Notes: a model not told the origin generated them from the letters alone. DNA of 64,000 nucleotides from JBOCEF01 sp050586345 (GCF_050586345.1 NZ_JBOCEF010000017.1:1-64000); one strand, 5' to 3'; shown: positions 17,934-26,563, numbered from the stretch's first letter. Made by a program: numbers and translations.

Positions 17934-18315
17934 TGCCTGCCCGAATTCCGTTTGCCTGTCGAACGCGTCTGCCGCGCGTCTTAGTCATCCTCCCCGCCCC
18001 GTGCAACGAAGCTGTGAGAGGTTGGGGGAGGATACCGCAAAATTCCGATTCGGACACAGCCGAGGAGGGAAAATCCGGCGGAATCGCGTGAACCAAGGAT
18101 GAAACCCGCGGGTTTCGCCGCGTTTCGGAGCCTCGCGCCCCCATCTGCGTCCCCGTCTGCGACCCCGTCTGCGTCCCGGGCTGCGCCTCGGGCCGCGTCC
18201 TCACTCGGGCGCCCGCCCGCGCCCGCGCCGCCCGGGTGATCGATTCCCGCCCGGGCTGCGTATCAGGGACAGGCGCGCCCCCCGCGCCGCGATCCACCGC
18301 CGGAGGCCTTTCGCC
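17934..18315. other. 382-bp divergent intergenic region
   Basis: It separates the RodZ-like gene from the DUF1295 gene. About 17990-18110 is less GC-rich and probably carries promoters. 18142-18201 is a degenerate 12-bp tandem repeat (cgtctgcgtccc type, five units). No gene is supported. Confidence 0.6.
18142..18201. repeat. 12-bp tandem repeat (5 units)
   Basis: Units start at 18142, 18154, 18166, 18178 and 18190. The first three are nearly identical (one or two differences), and the last two are degenerate. It lies in the leader of the DUF1295 gene. Confidence 0.8.
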
Positions 18316-19134
18316 TTGCTCGACCTGCCCCCCCTCCTTCTCGCCGCCGCGACCAGCGTCGCGGGGTTCCTGCTGCTCTGGCCCGCGAGCCTGGCGCTGC
18401 GCGATTCCAGCCTCGCCGACCTCTGGTGGGGGCCCGGCTTCGGCGCCGCGGCCTGCGCCGCCTGGCTGGCCGGGGACGGGACCGGGGCCGCCGGGGGCCT
18501 GGCGCTGGCGCTGGTCTGCGCCTGGTCGCTGCGCATGGGCTGGACCCTCGGGCGCCGCCGCCTGCGCGAGGGGAAGGAGGACCCGCGCTACGCCGCCATC
18601 CGCGCGCAGCATGGCGCGCGCTGGCCGCTGCGCAGCCTCGGGCAGGTCTTCGTGCTGCAGGGCGCGCTGCAATTCGCGCTGGTCGCGCCGGTCGCCTTCG
18701 CCGCGGCGGGCGGCGGCGGCGAGGGGGGCGGCGCGGCGGCCTGGATCGGCGCCGCGCTGGCGCTGCTCGGCATGGGGCTGGAGACCGCGGCGGACGTCCA
18801 GCTCGACCGCTGGAAGGCCGCCGGGGGCCGGGGGATCCTGCGCGGCGGGCTGCGCGCCTTCGTGCGGCACCCCAATTACAGCGGCGAGATCCTGTTCTGG
18901 ACGGGGGTCGCGCTGGTCCTCGCCTCGGGCGGGCTCTGGTGGGCCGCGGCGACGCCGATCCTGCTCGGGCTGCTGCTGGCCCGCGTGTCCGGGCGCCCGC
19001 TGATCGAGGAGCGCCTCGCCGCCCGTCCCGGCTGGGACGCATACGCCGCGCGCACGCCCGCCTTCGTGCCCCGCGCGCAGGACCTGCGCGCGGCGCTGAG
19101 GCGGGGCGCGCCCGGCGGGCGGGCCCATCAGTAG
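18316..19134 (+). CDS. DUF1295 / steroid 5-alpha-reductase-like membrane protein
   Basis: A 272-aa polytopic membrane protein of the DUF1295 family, related in fold to steroid 5-alpha reductases and isoprenylcysteine methyltransferases. The start is a TTG supported by cggagg at 18301-18306, 9 bases upstream. Family signatures are DLWWGPGFG near residue 35, EDPRYAAIRAQHG, ETAADVQLDRWK and the C-terminal FVRHPNYSGEILFWTGVAL with RHPNY. The substrate is unknown. The 3' end overlaps the convergent ldtR-like gene by 7 bp. Confidence 0.85.
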   Translation: MLDLPPLLLAAATSVAGFLLLWPASLALRDSSLADLWWGPGFGAAACAAWLAGDGTGAAGGLALALVCAWSLRMGWTLGRRRLREGKEDPRYAAIRAQHGARWPLRSLGQVFVLQGALQFALVAPVAFAAAGGGGEGGGAAAWIGAALALLGMGLETAADVQLDRWKAAGGRGILRGGLRAFVRHPNYSGEILFWTGVALVLASGGLWWAAATPILLGLLLARVSGRPLIEERLAARPGWDAYAARTPAFVPRAQDLRAALRRGAPGGRAHQ

Positions 19135-19655
19135 ATGTAACGGATGCGGTCCATCCAGAATCTCTCGATCCTTCGCATCCCCTCGTTCATTCCGCGCACG
19201 CCGTCGGCCCCGAGCACCTCGTCCTCGGCCACCGTCTGCGCGTGCCGCTCGAACAGCTCCGCCACCGCGTCGCGGATCACGTGACCCTTGTCGGTCAGCT
19301 TGATGCGCACCGAGCGCCGATCGACCTCGGAACGCTGGTGGTGCAGGTAGCCCGCCTCGACCAGTTTCTTGAGGTTGTAGGAGACGTTGGAGCCCTGGTA
19401 GTAGCCGCGGCTTTTCAGCTCCCCGGCCGTCACCTCGTTGTCGCCCACATTGAACAGCAGCAGCGCCTGGACCGAGTTGATGTCGAGCTGGCCGAGCCGC
19501 TCGAACTCATCCTTCACGACGTCGAGCAGCAGCCGGTGAAGCCGCTCCACGTTGCTCAGGAAATCGAGATACTCACTGTAGAAACCGGCATCGGTCGCGG
19601 GCTCGCGCCCGGCGTCGGGGGTCTCCGGAGACAAACGCGGCGCGGTGCTGGCCAT
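19128..19655 (-). CDS. ldtR: MarR-family regulator LdtR
   Basis: A 175-aa winged-helix regulator closely resembling LdtR, which in Rhizobiales controls an L,D-transpeptidase and envelope or osmotic stress genes. The visible core is LGQLDINSVQALLLFNVGDNEVTAGELKSRGYYQGSNVSYNLKKLVEAGYL. The wing follows at HHQRSEVDRRSVRIKLTDKGHVI. The C terminus ends IERFWMDRIRYIY. It is monocistronic, with a lower-GC upstream stretch (19656-19740) likely carrying its promoter. Its target genes are not visible here. Confidence 0.85.
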   Translation of the reverse strand: MASTAPRLSPETPDAGREPATDAGFYSEYLDFLSNVERLHRLLLDVVKDEFERLGQLDINSVQALLLFNVGDNEVTAGELKSRGYYQGSNVSYNLKKLVEAGYLHHQRSEVDRRSVRIKLTDKGHVIRDAVAELFERHAQTVAEDEVLGADGVRGMNEGMRRIERFWMDRIRYIY

Positions 19656-19742
19656 GGCGAACCCTCTCCTGCAATCGATGACATTGCAGCGAGTTTTCCA
19701 TGAAAAAGGATAATGCGGCGTAAACGCTGCGGCAGGCCCTTT

Positions 19743-20006
19743 TCAGCCCTCGATCCGGTGAAAATCGCGCAGAACCGCCACCATCGGGGCCAGCGCCGCC
19801 GGGGTCTCTGCCCCGCCGCTGATCCACTGGTACAGGTCCTGGTCATTCTCGTTCATGAAGACCTCGAGCGCGTCGAGATCGCAGGCGACGCGCCCCTCGG
19901 CCAACGCGTCGCAGAACGGGCCGAGCAGCAGGTCCATCTCCTTGGTGCCGCGCCGCCAGCCGCGGATGCGCAGGCGCTTCAGGCGGTCCTGGGGGGTCTC
20001 GCTCAT
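19743..20006 (-). CDS. sdhE: FAD assembly factor SdhE
   Basis: An 87-aa SdhE/Sdh5 protein that promotes covalent flavinylation of succinate dehydrogenase subunit A. It has the diagnostic RGWRRGTKEMD (the RGxxE-type motif) near residues 15-25, and the second patch EVFMNENDQDLYQWISG. The start overlaps the stop of the upstream ROK kinase gene by 4 bp, so the two are translationally coupled. The sdh operon itself is not in the window. Confidence 0.92.
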   Translation of the reverse strand: MSETPQDRLKRLRIRGWRRGTKEMDLLLGPFCDALAEGRVACDLDALEVFMNENDQDLYQWISGGAETPAALAPMVAVLRDFHRIEG

Positions 20007-20926
20007 GCCGTGTTCCCTTCCTCGTCCTCATCCCACAGCCAGGCCGCGCCGCGCACGCCCGAGCTGTCGCCATGCAGGTTGCGGCGGATGTCTAGCGCGA
20101 GATGGTCCGAGAAGACATGCGGCGCGAGCGCGGCCCGCAGGCGTTCGGGGAAATCGGCGAGATTCGACAGCCCCCCGCCCAGCACCACGACATGCGGATC
20201 CAGCAGGTTCACCACCTGCGCCAGCCCGCGCGCGAAGCGGTCGACGTGGCGGTCGAGCGTCGCCTGCGCGCCCACGTCCCCCTCGGCCGCCAGCGCGGCG
20301 ACGGCGGCGGCGTCGGGGACGTCCCGCCCGGTGACGCGCGCGTGGTCCGCCGCCAGCCCGGGGCCCGACAGCCAGGTCTCGAGGCAGCCATGCCGCCCGC
20401 ACCAGCAGGCGGGCCCGGGCCATTCCGCGCCATGCGCCAGGGGCAGCGGGCCGTGGCCCCATTCGCCCCCCGCGCCGCCGGCGCCGCGCAGGGGCCGGCC
20501 GTCCAGCGCCACGCCGCCGCCGATGCCGGTCCCGGCGATCACGCCGAACACCACGCCCGCGCCCGCGGCGGCGCCGTCGCGCGCCTCGGACACCGCGAAA
20601 CAGTCGGCGTCATTGGCGCAGCGCACCGGGCGGCCCAGCGCCTGCGCCAGGTCCGCGTCCAGCGCGCGGTCGTTCAGCCAGTGGGAATTCGCGTTGCGCA
20701 CCAGGCCGCTGCGCGGAGAGATCGAGCCGGGAATGCCGACCCCGATCCGCGGCGCGCGGGCGGCGACGGCGCTCTCCACCGCCTCGACCAGCCCGGCGAT
20801 GGCCTTGATGGCGACCGCGTAGTCGCCGCGGGGGCTGGGGATGCGCTTGCGCAGCAGGATCGCGCCGTCGGGGCCGAGGGCCGCGGCCTCGATCTTGGTG
20901 CCGCCCAGGTCCACTCCGATCCGCAT
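20003..20926 (-). CDS. ROK-family sugar kinase
   Basis: A 307-aa ROK kinase. The ATG at 20926 directly precedes the phosphate motif IGVDLGGTKIEAA. GIPGSI, the catalytic-Asp region VRCANDADCFA and the zinc motif CWCGRHGCLETWLSG follow. The likely substrate is a hexose such as fructose, glucose or N-acetylglucosamine, and the sequence alone does not decide. Open reading extends far upstream without family character. It is coupled to sdhE by a 4-bp overlap. Confidence 0.87.
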   Translation of the reverse strand: MRIGVDLGGTKIEAAALGPDGAILLRKRIPSPRGDYAVAIKAIAGLVEAVESAVAARAPRIGVGIPGSISPRSGLVRNANSHWLNDRALDADLAQALGRPVRCANDADCFAVSEARDGAAAGAGVVFGVIAGTGIGGGVALDGRPLRGAGGAGGEWGHGPLPLAHGAEWPGPACWCGRHGCLETWLSGPGLAADHARVTGRDVPDAAAVAALAAEGDVGAQATLDRHVDRFARGLAQVVNLLDPHVVVLGGGLSNLADFPERLRAALAPHVFSDHLALDIRRNLHGDSSGVRGAAWLWDEDEEGNTA

Positions 20927-20995
20927 CGCGCGCCTCCCCGCCCCTGCCCGCGCCGCGATCCGGCGCGGGGGGAGAGGTACGGCGCCCGGGCGCGC

Positions 20996-21033
20996 CGGGC
21001 AAGCCGGGGGGGGCAAGCCGGGGGGGGCAAGCC
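20996..21033. repeat. 14-bp tandem repeat downstream of the XRE gene
   Basis: Two identical units of aagccggggggggc (21001 and 21015) and a partial third lie between the XRE-regulator stop and the ROK kinase start. The G tracts may be mis-sized. Confidence 0.75.
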
Positions 21034-21048
21034 CTCCCGCCGGGCCTG

Positions 21049-21435
21049 TCAGCCCTTGGCCACGTCCAGCGCGCGCAGCTTCTTCTCGAGCTTGGCCATC
21101 CGGTCGGTCAGGCGCATGGCGTTCACGCGGATCTCGCGCAGCTCGGCCAGCAGCGCGGCCTTGTCGGCGGCGGCGTCGGTCTCGGGCGACAGCTCCACCC
21201 CGCCTTCGCCCACGCCGGTCAGCAGCCAGACCATCGAGACGTTGAGCACGCCGGCGAGCATCTGCAGCCGGTTGGCGCGCGGCTCGGAGCGGTCGGTCTC
21301 CCAGTTCTGCAGGGTCTTGGCGCGCACGCCCACCTTGGCGGCGAGCTGCGACTGGGTCAGACCCAGCGCGTCGCGGGCGGCGACGAGGCGGTCTCCGAAA
21401 GTGGCGCTGTCGGCGTCGAACCAATCCTGGGTCAT
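21049..21435 (-). CDS. XRE-family transcriptional regulator
   Basis: A 128-aa DNA-binding protein. The HTH occupies residues about 12-70 (FGDRLVAARDALGLTQSQLA, RAKTLQNWETDRSEPRANRL). A C-terminal coiled-coil-like helix (AALLAELREIRVNAMRLTDRMAKLEKKLRAL) probably dimerises it. Start chosen at 21435, where the family begins (MTQDWFDADSATFGDRL). It lies about 120 bp upstream of the ROK kinase on the same strand. Targets are unknown. Confidence 0.85.
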   Translation of the reverse strand: MTQDWFDADSATFGDRLVAARDALGLTQSQLAAKVGVRAKTLQNWETDRSEPRANRLQMLAGVLNVSMVWLLTGVGEGGVELSPETDAAADKAALLAELREIRVNAMRLTDRMAKLEKKLRALDVAKG

Positions 21436-21843
21436 GTCGTCTTCCGTCTTCTTGCGTTTCTTCCCGGCCTCGCCCGCGCCGGACCGCGGGGCGGCCCCGC
21501 GGCGCGGACGGGTGCGCACGATGCCAGCCCGCGGCCCCGGTCGGGGCCTCGGTCCGGGCGGCGCATCGTCGCAGCGTCCGGGCCGCCCGGGGGGCGGGCG
21601 GATGCTTGCACCCTGCGCCGCCGCGCACGCGTGGAACCGCACGCAGGCGACGTCGGATGGCGCATGAGCGACGGGCGCGGGCGCCGCCCGACGCGATCCG
21701 CGCGCGGCGCACGCGCGATCACGCCTGCGCGCGGCGCGCAGGAAACGGGTGGCGCATCGGGGCGCGGGGCGCCACTCGTCCGGGCGCACCCTTCCCCGGC
21801 GCACGGCCCGGCCGTCCGCCCCAGTCCCGGGACCTTTCGCGTC
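21436..21843. other. 408-bp divergent intergenic region
   Basis: It lies between the XRE regulator and the DMT transporter. The frames here are Arg/Pro/Ala-rich and run into real genes in the wrong register. I see no RNA gene, terminator or operator I can support. Confidence 0.5.
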
Positions 21844-22761
21844 ATGACCGTCTCCAACCGCGCCTGGGCCGAGCTCGGCATCCTGTCCTGCGTCTGGGCC
21901 GCCTCGTTCCTCGCCACCCACGCGGCGCTGGCGGGGCTGGGCCCCGTCACCCTCGTCGCCCTGCGCCTCGGCGGCGCGGCGCTGGCGCTCTGGGCGTGGA
22001 TCGCGCTGCGCGGCCTCGCCGGTCCGCGCGGGCTGCGGGCCTGGGCCGCGCTGGCGGTGATGGGGCTTCTGAACAACGCCGTCCCCTTCTTCCTGATCAC
22101 CTGGGGCCAGCAGAGCATCGAGACCGGGCTGGCGGCGATCCTCAACGCCTCGACCGCGCTGTTCGGGGCGCTGGTCGCGGCGCTGCTGCTGGCGGAAGAG
22201 CGGCTGACGCTGCGCCGGGCGGCGGGCGTCGGGGTGGGCTTCTGCGGGGTGATCGCGGCGGTGGGGCCGGGCGCGCTCTCGGGCCTCGACCCGCGCAGCC
22301 TCGGGCAGCTGGCGGTGGTCGGCGCGGCGCTGAGCTACGCCTTCGCCTCGGTCTGGGCGCGGGTGCGGCTCTCGGGGCTGCACCCGGCGGCGGCGGCGGC
22401 GGGGATGACCACCTGCGGCGCGCTCTGGACCTGGCCCGCGGCGCTGATGCTCGAGGGGACGCCCGACCTGTCGCTGTCCGCGGGCGCGGCGGCGGGGACC
22501 CTGTGGCTGGCGCTGCCGGGCACGGCGGGGGCGTATCTGCTGTACTACCGCGTGCTGGGGATGGCGGGGCCGGCGAACCTGATGCTGGTGACGATGATCA
22601 TCCCGCCGCTGGCGATCCTGATCGGCGCGGCCGTGCTGGGCGAGGCGCTGGGCCCGGGCGCGTTCCTCGGGATGGGGCTGATCCTCGCGGGGCTGGCGAT
22701 CATCGACGGGCGGTTGGCGGCCTGGCTGCGCGGCCGGGCGGGGACGCGGGCGCGGGGCTGA
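21844..22761 (+). CDS. DMT-superfamily transporter (EamA family)
   Basis: A 305-aa inner-membrane transporter with ten predicted helices and two EamA repeats. The first begins ILSCVWAASFLATHAAL. The second is near LGQLAVVGAALSYAFASVWARVRL. The conserved GLLNNAVPFFLITWGQQSIETGLAAILNAS segment and the PPLAILIGAAVLGEALGPGAFLGMGLILAGL end are typical. The substrate, probably an amino acid or metabolite exported from the cell, cannot be deduced. The ATG at 21844 is the first that preserves the N-terminal helix. Confidence 0.88.
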   Translation: MTVSNRAWAELGILSCVWAASFLATHAALAGLGPVTLVALRLGGAALALWAWIALRGLAGPRGLRAWAALAVMGLLNNAVPFFLITWGQQSIETGLAAILNASTALFGALVAALLLAEERLTLRRAAGVGVGFCGVIAAVGPGALSGLDPRSLGQLAVVGAALSYAFASVWARVRLSGLHPAAAAAGMTTCGALWTWPAALMLEGTPDLSLSAGAAAGTLWLALPGTAGAYLLYYRVLGMAGPANLMLVTMIIPPLAILIGAAVLGEALGPGAFLGMGLILAGLAIIDGRLAAWLRGRAGTRARG

Positions 22762-22785
22762 GCCCCCCGCGCCCGGCCCGGGCGG

Positions 22786-23418
22786 TCAGGCGCGGCGGCG
22801 GACCAGCGCGAAGCCGGCCAGCGCGGCGGGCAGCAGCGCGAGGCCCGCGGGCAACGGCACCTCCGCGCCCGGCCCCCCGGTCAGCGCCACGGTCTGGAAC
22901 TGGCCGCCCAGCAGCACCGCGTCGGCGTCGGCCGCGCCGTCGATGTAGCGTCCCACGATCACGTCGCCGAAGGCCGAATCCGCGAAGGCCCAGTAGTCGG
23001 TCCCGACGGCGCCGCCGAACTCCAGGTTCATGTTGAAATCGGTGTCGAGCCCGAAGCCCCCGTCGCCGCCCAGCGCCACGTCGTCGAAATCGAAGCTGAA
23101 GAAGATGTCCGCGGGGGTCAGCGCGACGCCGCCCAGCGGCTGCACCACGCCCGCGACCACCACGTCGCGCGTCACGTCCGTCGCCGCGCCGCCGAGCCCG
23201 AAGCCCGCATCGGCCTGGAAGCGCCAGGCAAGGTCGAACAAATCGCCCGAATCCTGCGGCCCCGTGGTCCCGGCGGTCCAGTCGACCGTCAGCCGGGCGA
23301 CCTCGAGCCCCCCGTCGAAGAAGGAGGCGGTGCTGCGCCACTCGGCGGCCCCGGCGGCGACGGAGGAGGCGAGAAGCGCGGCGCCGGCGGCGGCGGCGCG
23401 GGGGAAAAGCATGGACAT
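22786..23418 (-). CDS. VPLPA-CTERM sorting-domain protein
   Basis: A 210-aa exported protein with an N-terminal signal peptide. At its extreme C terminus it has the tripartite sorting signal: VPLPAG, a hydrophobic span (LALLPAALAGFALV) and the basic RRRA end. This is the VPLPA-CTERM type associated with exosortase-like systems in Rhodobacterales. The middle is acidic, Gly/Asp/Phe-rich and beta-like (FFSFDFDDVALGGDGGFGLD), with no enzymatic motif. No exosortase or glycan cluster is adjacent. Start codons at 23418 and 23412 are both possible. Confidence 0.8.
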   Translation of the reverse strand: MSMLFPRAAAAGAALLASSVAAGAAEWRSTASFFDGGLEVARLTVDWTAGTTGPQDSGDLFDLAWRFQADAGFGLGGAATDVTRDVVVAGVVQPLGGVALTPADIFFSFDFDDVALGGDGGFGLDTDFNMNLEFGGAVGTDYWAFADSAFGDVIVGRYIDGAADADAVLLGGQFQTVALTGGPGAEVPLPAGLALLPAALAGFALVRRRA

Positions 23419-23661
23419 CGTGGAACACTCGTCGTGGTTTGCTGAAAAAGCGATGCGTTTCGCTTAAGCCCATGTCGCCCGCCGGGCGAGCCTCGCGCCC
23501 CCATCCACGCATTTTTAACGAACCGCCCGCGATGCGCCCCCGCCCCCCGCGCGGTCCTGCCGCTTGCCCCGCCTTCGCCACGGGCGTAAACACCCCTGTC
23601 CCCCGCCGCATGCCGCGCCGGGGGCCTTCGTCATGACCTGCCAGAACAGGAGCGACCTCCC

Positions 23662-24864
23662 ATGGCATTCCTCGCCGACAGCCTCTCCCGCGTGAAACCC
23701 TCGGCCACCATCGCGGTGACCAACAAGGCGCGCGAGCTCAAGGCCGCGGGCAAGGACGTGATCGGTCTCGGCGCCGGCGAGCCCGATTTCGACACGCCCG
23801 AGAACATCAAGGAAGCGGCCAAGCGCGCCATCGACGAGGGCAAGACCAAGTACACCGCCGTCGACGGCATCCCCGAGCTGAAGCAGGCCATCTGCGACAA
23901 GTTCCAGCGCGAGAACGGCCTGTCCTACCAGCCCTCCCAGGTCACGGTCGGCACCGGCGGCAAGCAGATCCTCTACAACGCCCTGGTCGCCACCCTGAAC
24001 CCGGGCGACGAGGTGCTGATCCCCGCGCCCTACTGGGTGTCCTACCCCGACATGGTGCTGCTGGCGGGCGGCGAGCCGGTGGCCGTGGAAGCGGGCATCG
24101 AGACCAACTTCAAGATCACGCCCGAGCAGCTCGAGGCCGCGATCACCCCGAAGACCAAGTGGTTCATCTTCAACTCGCCCTCCAACCCGACCGGCGCGGG
24201 CTATACCGAGGCCGAGCTGAAGGCGCTGTGCGACGTGCTGATGAAGCACCCGCATGTCTGGATCATGTCCGACGACATGTATGAGCACCTGGCCTACGCG
24301 CCTTACGTGTTCTTCACCCCGGCGCAGGTGGAGCCCGGCCTTTACGACCGCACGCTGACCTGCAACGGCGTGTCCAAGGCCTACGCGATGACCGGCTGGC
24401 GCATCGGCTATGCCGCCGGCCCGGTCGAGCTGATCAAGGCGATGGCCAAGATCCAGTCGCAGTCGACCTCGAACCCCTGCTCGGTGTCCCAGTACGCCGC
24501 GCTCGAGGCGCTGACCGGGCCGCAGGACTTCCTCGCCGAGCGGCTGAAGGCCTTCCAGGCCCGCCGCGACCTGGTCGTGGGCATGCTGAACGAGATCGAC
24601 GGCATGGAGTGCCCGGTCCCCGAGGGCGCCTTCTACGTCTACCCCTCGATCAAGGGGCTGATCGGGAAGAAGACCCCGGGCGGCGTCGAGATCGACGGCG
24701 ACGAGACCTTCTCGGCCGAGCTGCTCGAGGCCGAGGGCGTCGCGGTGGTGTTCGGCTCGGCCTTCGGCGCCGGCCCGGCCTTCCGCGTGTCCTACGCCAC
24801 CTCGGACGCCCTGCTGAAAGAGGCCTGCACCCGCATCCAGCGCTTCTGCGCCTCGCTGAGCTGA
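23662..24864 (+). CDS. aatA: pyridoxal phosphate-dependent aspartate aminotransferase
   Basis: A 400-aa class I aminotransferase of the Ib aspartate/prephenate type. It has IGLGAGEPDFDTPENIKEAA, the substrate region APYWVSYPDMV, FNSPSNPTGAGY with the PLP-binding Asn, and the Schiff-base lysine in CNGVSKAYAMTGWRIGYAAG. The C-terminal GPAFRVSYATSD has the carboxylate-binding Arg. It transaminates aspartate and 2-oxoglutarate, and some homologues also use prephenate. It is monocistronic and ends at a strong terminator. Confidence 0.93.
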   Translation: MAFLADSLSRVKPSATIAVTNKARELKAAGKDVIGLGAGEPDFDTPENIKEAAKRAIDEGKTKYTAVDGIPELKQAICDKFQRENGLSYQPSQVTVGTGGKQILYNALVATLNPGDEVLIPAPYWVSYPDMVLLAGGEPVAVEAGIETNFKITPEQLEAAITPKTKWFIFNSPSNPTGAGYTEAELKALCDVLMKHPHVWIMSDDMYEHLAYAPYVFFTPAQVEPGLYDRTLTCNGVSKAYAMTGWRIGYAAGPVELIKAMAKIQSQSTSNPCSVSQYAALEALTGPQDFLAERLKAFQARRDLVVGMLNEIDGMECPVPEGAFYVYPSIKGLIGKKTPGGVEIDGDETFSAELLEAEGVAVVFGSAFGAGPAFRVSYATSDALLKEACTRIQRFCASLS

Positions 24865-24898
24865 CGCCGCGGGGCCGCGCGCCCAGGGTGAGATGACC

Positions 24899-24932
24899 AA
24901 GGGCCGGTCCCCGCGCGGGGGCCGGCCCTTTT
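24899..24932 (+). terminator. rho-independent terminator after aatA
   Basis: A 14-bp stem with one G-T pair (24899-24912 with 24917-24930, loop gcgc) is followed by tttt. It is also placed to end the convergent glycosylase gene. Confidence 0.9.
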
Positions 24933-24940
24933 CGTTGCGC

Positions 24941-25444
24941 TCAGCCGCGCCCCATCGCGGCGGCGAGGGCCTGCCACGGCCCGATGTCCCAATGCCCCCG
25001 CGCCGCGCCCGAGGTGGAGGGCAGCGCCCAGAGTTCGACGCCGGGGATCAGCTCCGGCGCCAGCCGCCCCGGCCCCGGCACGGCCCGTTTCCCCAGCGCC
25101 GCCCGGGCGGCGCCGAGCCCGTTGAACGCCACGCGCCGCGGCCGGAACGCCTCGATCCGCCCCCGCAGCGCCGCCGCCGCATCGGCCCCGAGCGCGCCTT
25201 GCGGCAGGTCCCGGTCCATCCCCGAGACCCCCTTGGCGAGGTCGGTCAGCCCGATCCCGTGGGCGAGCAGCGCGTGGTCCCGGTCGGGCGAGAGTTCGGT
25301 CGGGGTCAGCCCGGTCTCGGCCAGCACGCGCCAGAACCGGTTACCGCGCCCGGCATAGTAGCGCCCGCGCGCCGCGGAGCGCGGCCCCGCGGCGGTCGAG
25401 CAGATCACCAGGTCCAGTTCGGGGAGGAGAAGATCGGGCAGCAT
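24941..25444 (-). CDS. mismatch-specific uracil-DNA glycosylase-like protein (Mug family)
   Basis: A 167-aa member of the uracil-DNA glycosylase superfamily, closest in layout to Mug/TDG. Visible are GRYYAGRGNRFWRVLAETGLTP, GIGLTDLAKGVSG, RVAFNGLGAARAALG and the minor-groove loop LPSTSGAARG. In E. coli Mug the first motif is GINPG with a catalytic Asn and the last is NPSG. Here they read STAAG and STSG, so both canonical Asn positions are changed and the base specificity may differ. Start at 25444; a longer open frame upstream is Arg/Pro-rich and rejected. Confidence 0.8.
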   Translation of the reverse strand: MLPDLLLPELDLVICSTAAGPRSAARGRYYAGRGNRFWRVLAETGLTPTELSPDRDHALLAHGIGLTDLAKGVSGMDRDLPQGALGADAAAALRGRIEAFRPRRVAFNGLGAARAALGKRAVPGPGRLAPELIPGVELWALPSTSGAARGHWDIGPWQALAAAMGRG

Positions 25445-25488
25445 GGCGGGGCCTTGCGCCTGGGCCCGCGCGGACCGGGCGGGGCCGG

Positions 25489-25770
25489 TCAGCCGCGGCG
25501 GCGGCCGCGCCGCGGACGGGCGTCGGGCCGGCCCTGCCCCTCGAGCAGCACCGCGGTCATCGGGTGATCGGGGTGGAGGGCGGCGAAATGCGCGTGAAGC
25601 CGCGCGACGGCGGCCGGGTCGCCCTCGGCCTCGCTGCGCCCCAGCGCCCAGTCGAAGAAGATCGAGCGGCACTCCTCCGCGGCCAGGCCCTCCATGCGGT
25701 AGGCCTCCTGGATCAGCTCACGCGGATCGATCCGGGCGAGATCGGCTTGGGACAGGGCGGGGTCGGACAT
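25489..25770 (-). CDS. conserved hypothetical protein
   Basis: A 93-aa protein with the compact acidic-helical core LIQEAYRMEGLAAEECRSIFFDWALG and HAHFAALHPDHPMTAVLLEG, and a basic tail (RPRRGRRRG). It resembles small uncharacterised proteins of Rhodobacterales, but no function is known to me. The start at 25770 is the only in-frame ATG with this core. It lies 44 bp upstream of the glycosylase gene on the same strand and may be co-transcribed. Confidence 0.7.
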   Translation of the reverse strand: MSDPALSQADLARIDPRELIQEAYRMEGLAAEECRSIFFDWALGRSEAEGDPAAVARLHAHFAALHPDHPMTAVLLEGQGRPDARPRRGRRRG

Positions 25771-25903
25771 GCGCAGGCTCCTCGGTCCAGCATGCCGGTG
25801 ATGTCACGCCGTTGCACGATCAAGTCAATCCGGGATGCGACGGGATGACGCCCAACGGCGACCGGCGGGGAGATGGGCGCCCGGGGGGCCGCGGCGAGGA
25901 AGC

Positions 25904-26003
25904 NNNNNNNNNNNNNNNNNNNNNNNNNNNNNNNNNNNNNNNNNNNNNNNNNNNNNNNNNNNNNNNNNNNNNNNNNNNNNNNNNNNNNNNNNNNNNNNNN
26001 NNN
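25904..26003. other. assembly gap (100 N)
   Basis: A run of exactly 100 N, the conventional placeholder for a gap of unknown size. It is bounded on the right by a simple repeat, which probably caused the break. Confidence 0.98.
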
Positions 26004-26088
26004 GAGGAGGCGAGGAGGCGAGGAGGCGAGGAGGCGAGGAGGCGAGGAGGCGAGGAGGCGAGGAGGCGAGGAGGCGAGGAGGCGAGGA
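26004..26088. repeat. 8-bp tandem repeat at the gap edge
   Basis: More than ten uninterrupted copies of gaggaggc run from the first base after the gap. True copy number is unknown because the array is truncated by the gap. Since 8 is not a multiple of three, the array is open in all frames and produces artefactual repetitive peptides. Confidence 0.95.
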
Positions 26089-26488
26089 ACGACGCCCCGT
26101 TCATCGCCCGGTCGCAAGCCTTGCGGCTTCGAGGCCTGGACCCGGCCCGCGGCCCAAGGATGCAAGGCGGGGAAGGCCGCGCCGCCCGCGCCCGCCGCCC
26201 CAAGCCATCATGGCCCGGCGCCCCGCGACGCCGCTCCCCCGGCGTACACCGACCGCCTTGAAGGCCGTGCTTGCCCGAGACGCCCCGGGGCTTCGGCATC
26301 CCGAGACCCGGGGCGCCCCGCGCCTCCGCGCATCCCGGGGCCCACGCCGGCTCGCGGCCCATGCGCCCGTCCGCGTCGAGGCGAACACCGCCGGCCTGCT
26401 CTGCCCCGCGCGCCATGGCGCGCCCGCGCCCGCGCCCGCGCCCGGTCTCTCGGCCCCATGCCGTCTTCGTCGACCGCCCAGCGGCGCC

Positions 26489-26563
26489 GCCCGACCCGGG
26501 CCATCCGCTCCCCGGCCCACGCCCGACCCGGGCCATCCGTTCCCCGGCCCACGCCCGACCCGG
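26489..26563. repeat. 32-bp tandem repeat
   Basis: Two nearly identical 32-bp units (26489-26520 and 26521-26552) differ at one position. A partial third unit runs to 26563, immediately before the diguanylate cyclase stop. Confidence 0.85.

Noticed and set aside
15258..17984. 908-residue open frame on the plus strand
   Set aside because: Antisense to ispG and the RodZ-like gene. Composition is that of a GC shadow.
26101..26560. several 100-140-residue frames next to the assembly gap
   Set aside because: All are Arg/Pro/Gly-rich with tandem-repeat DNA and no start context or motifs.
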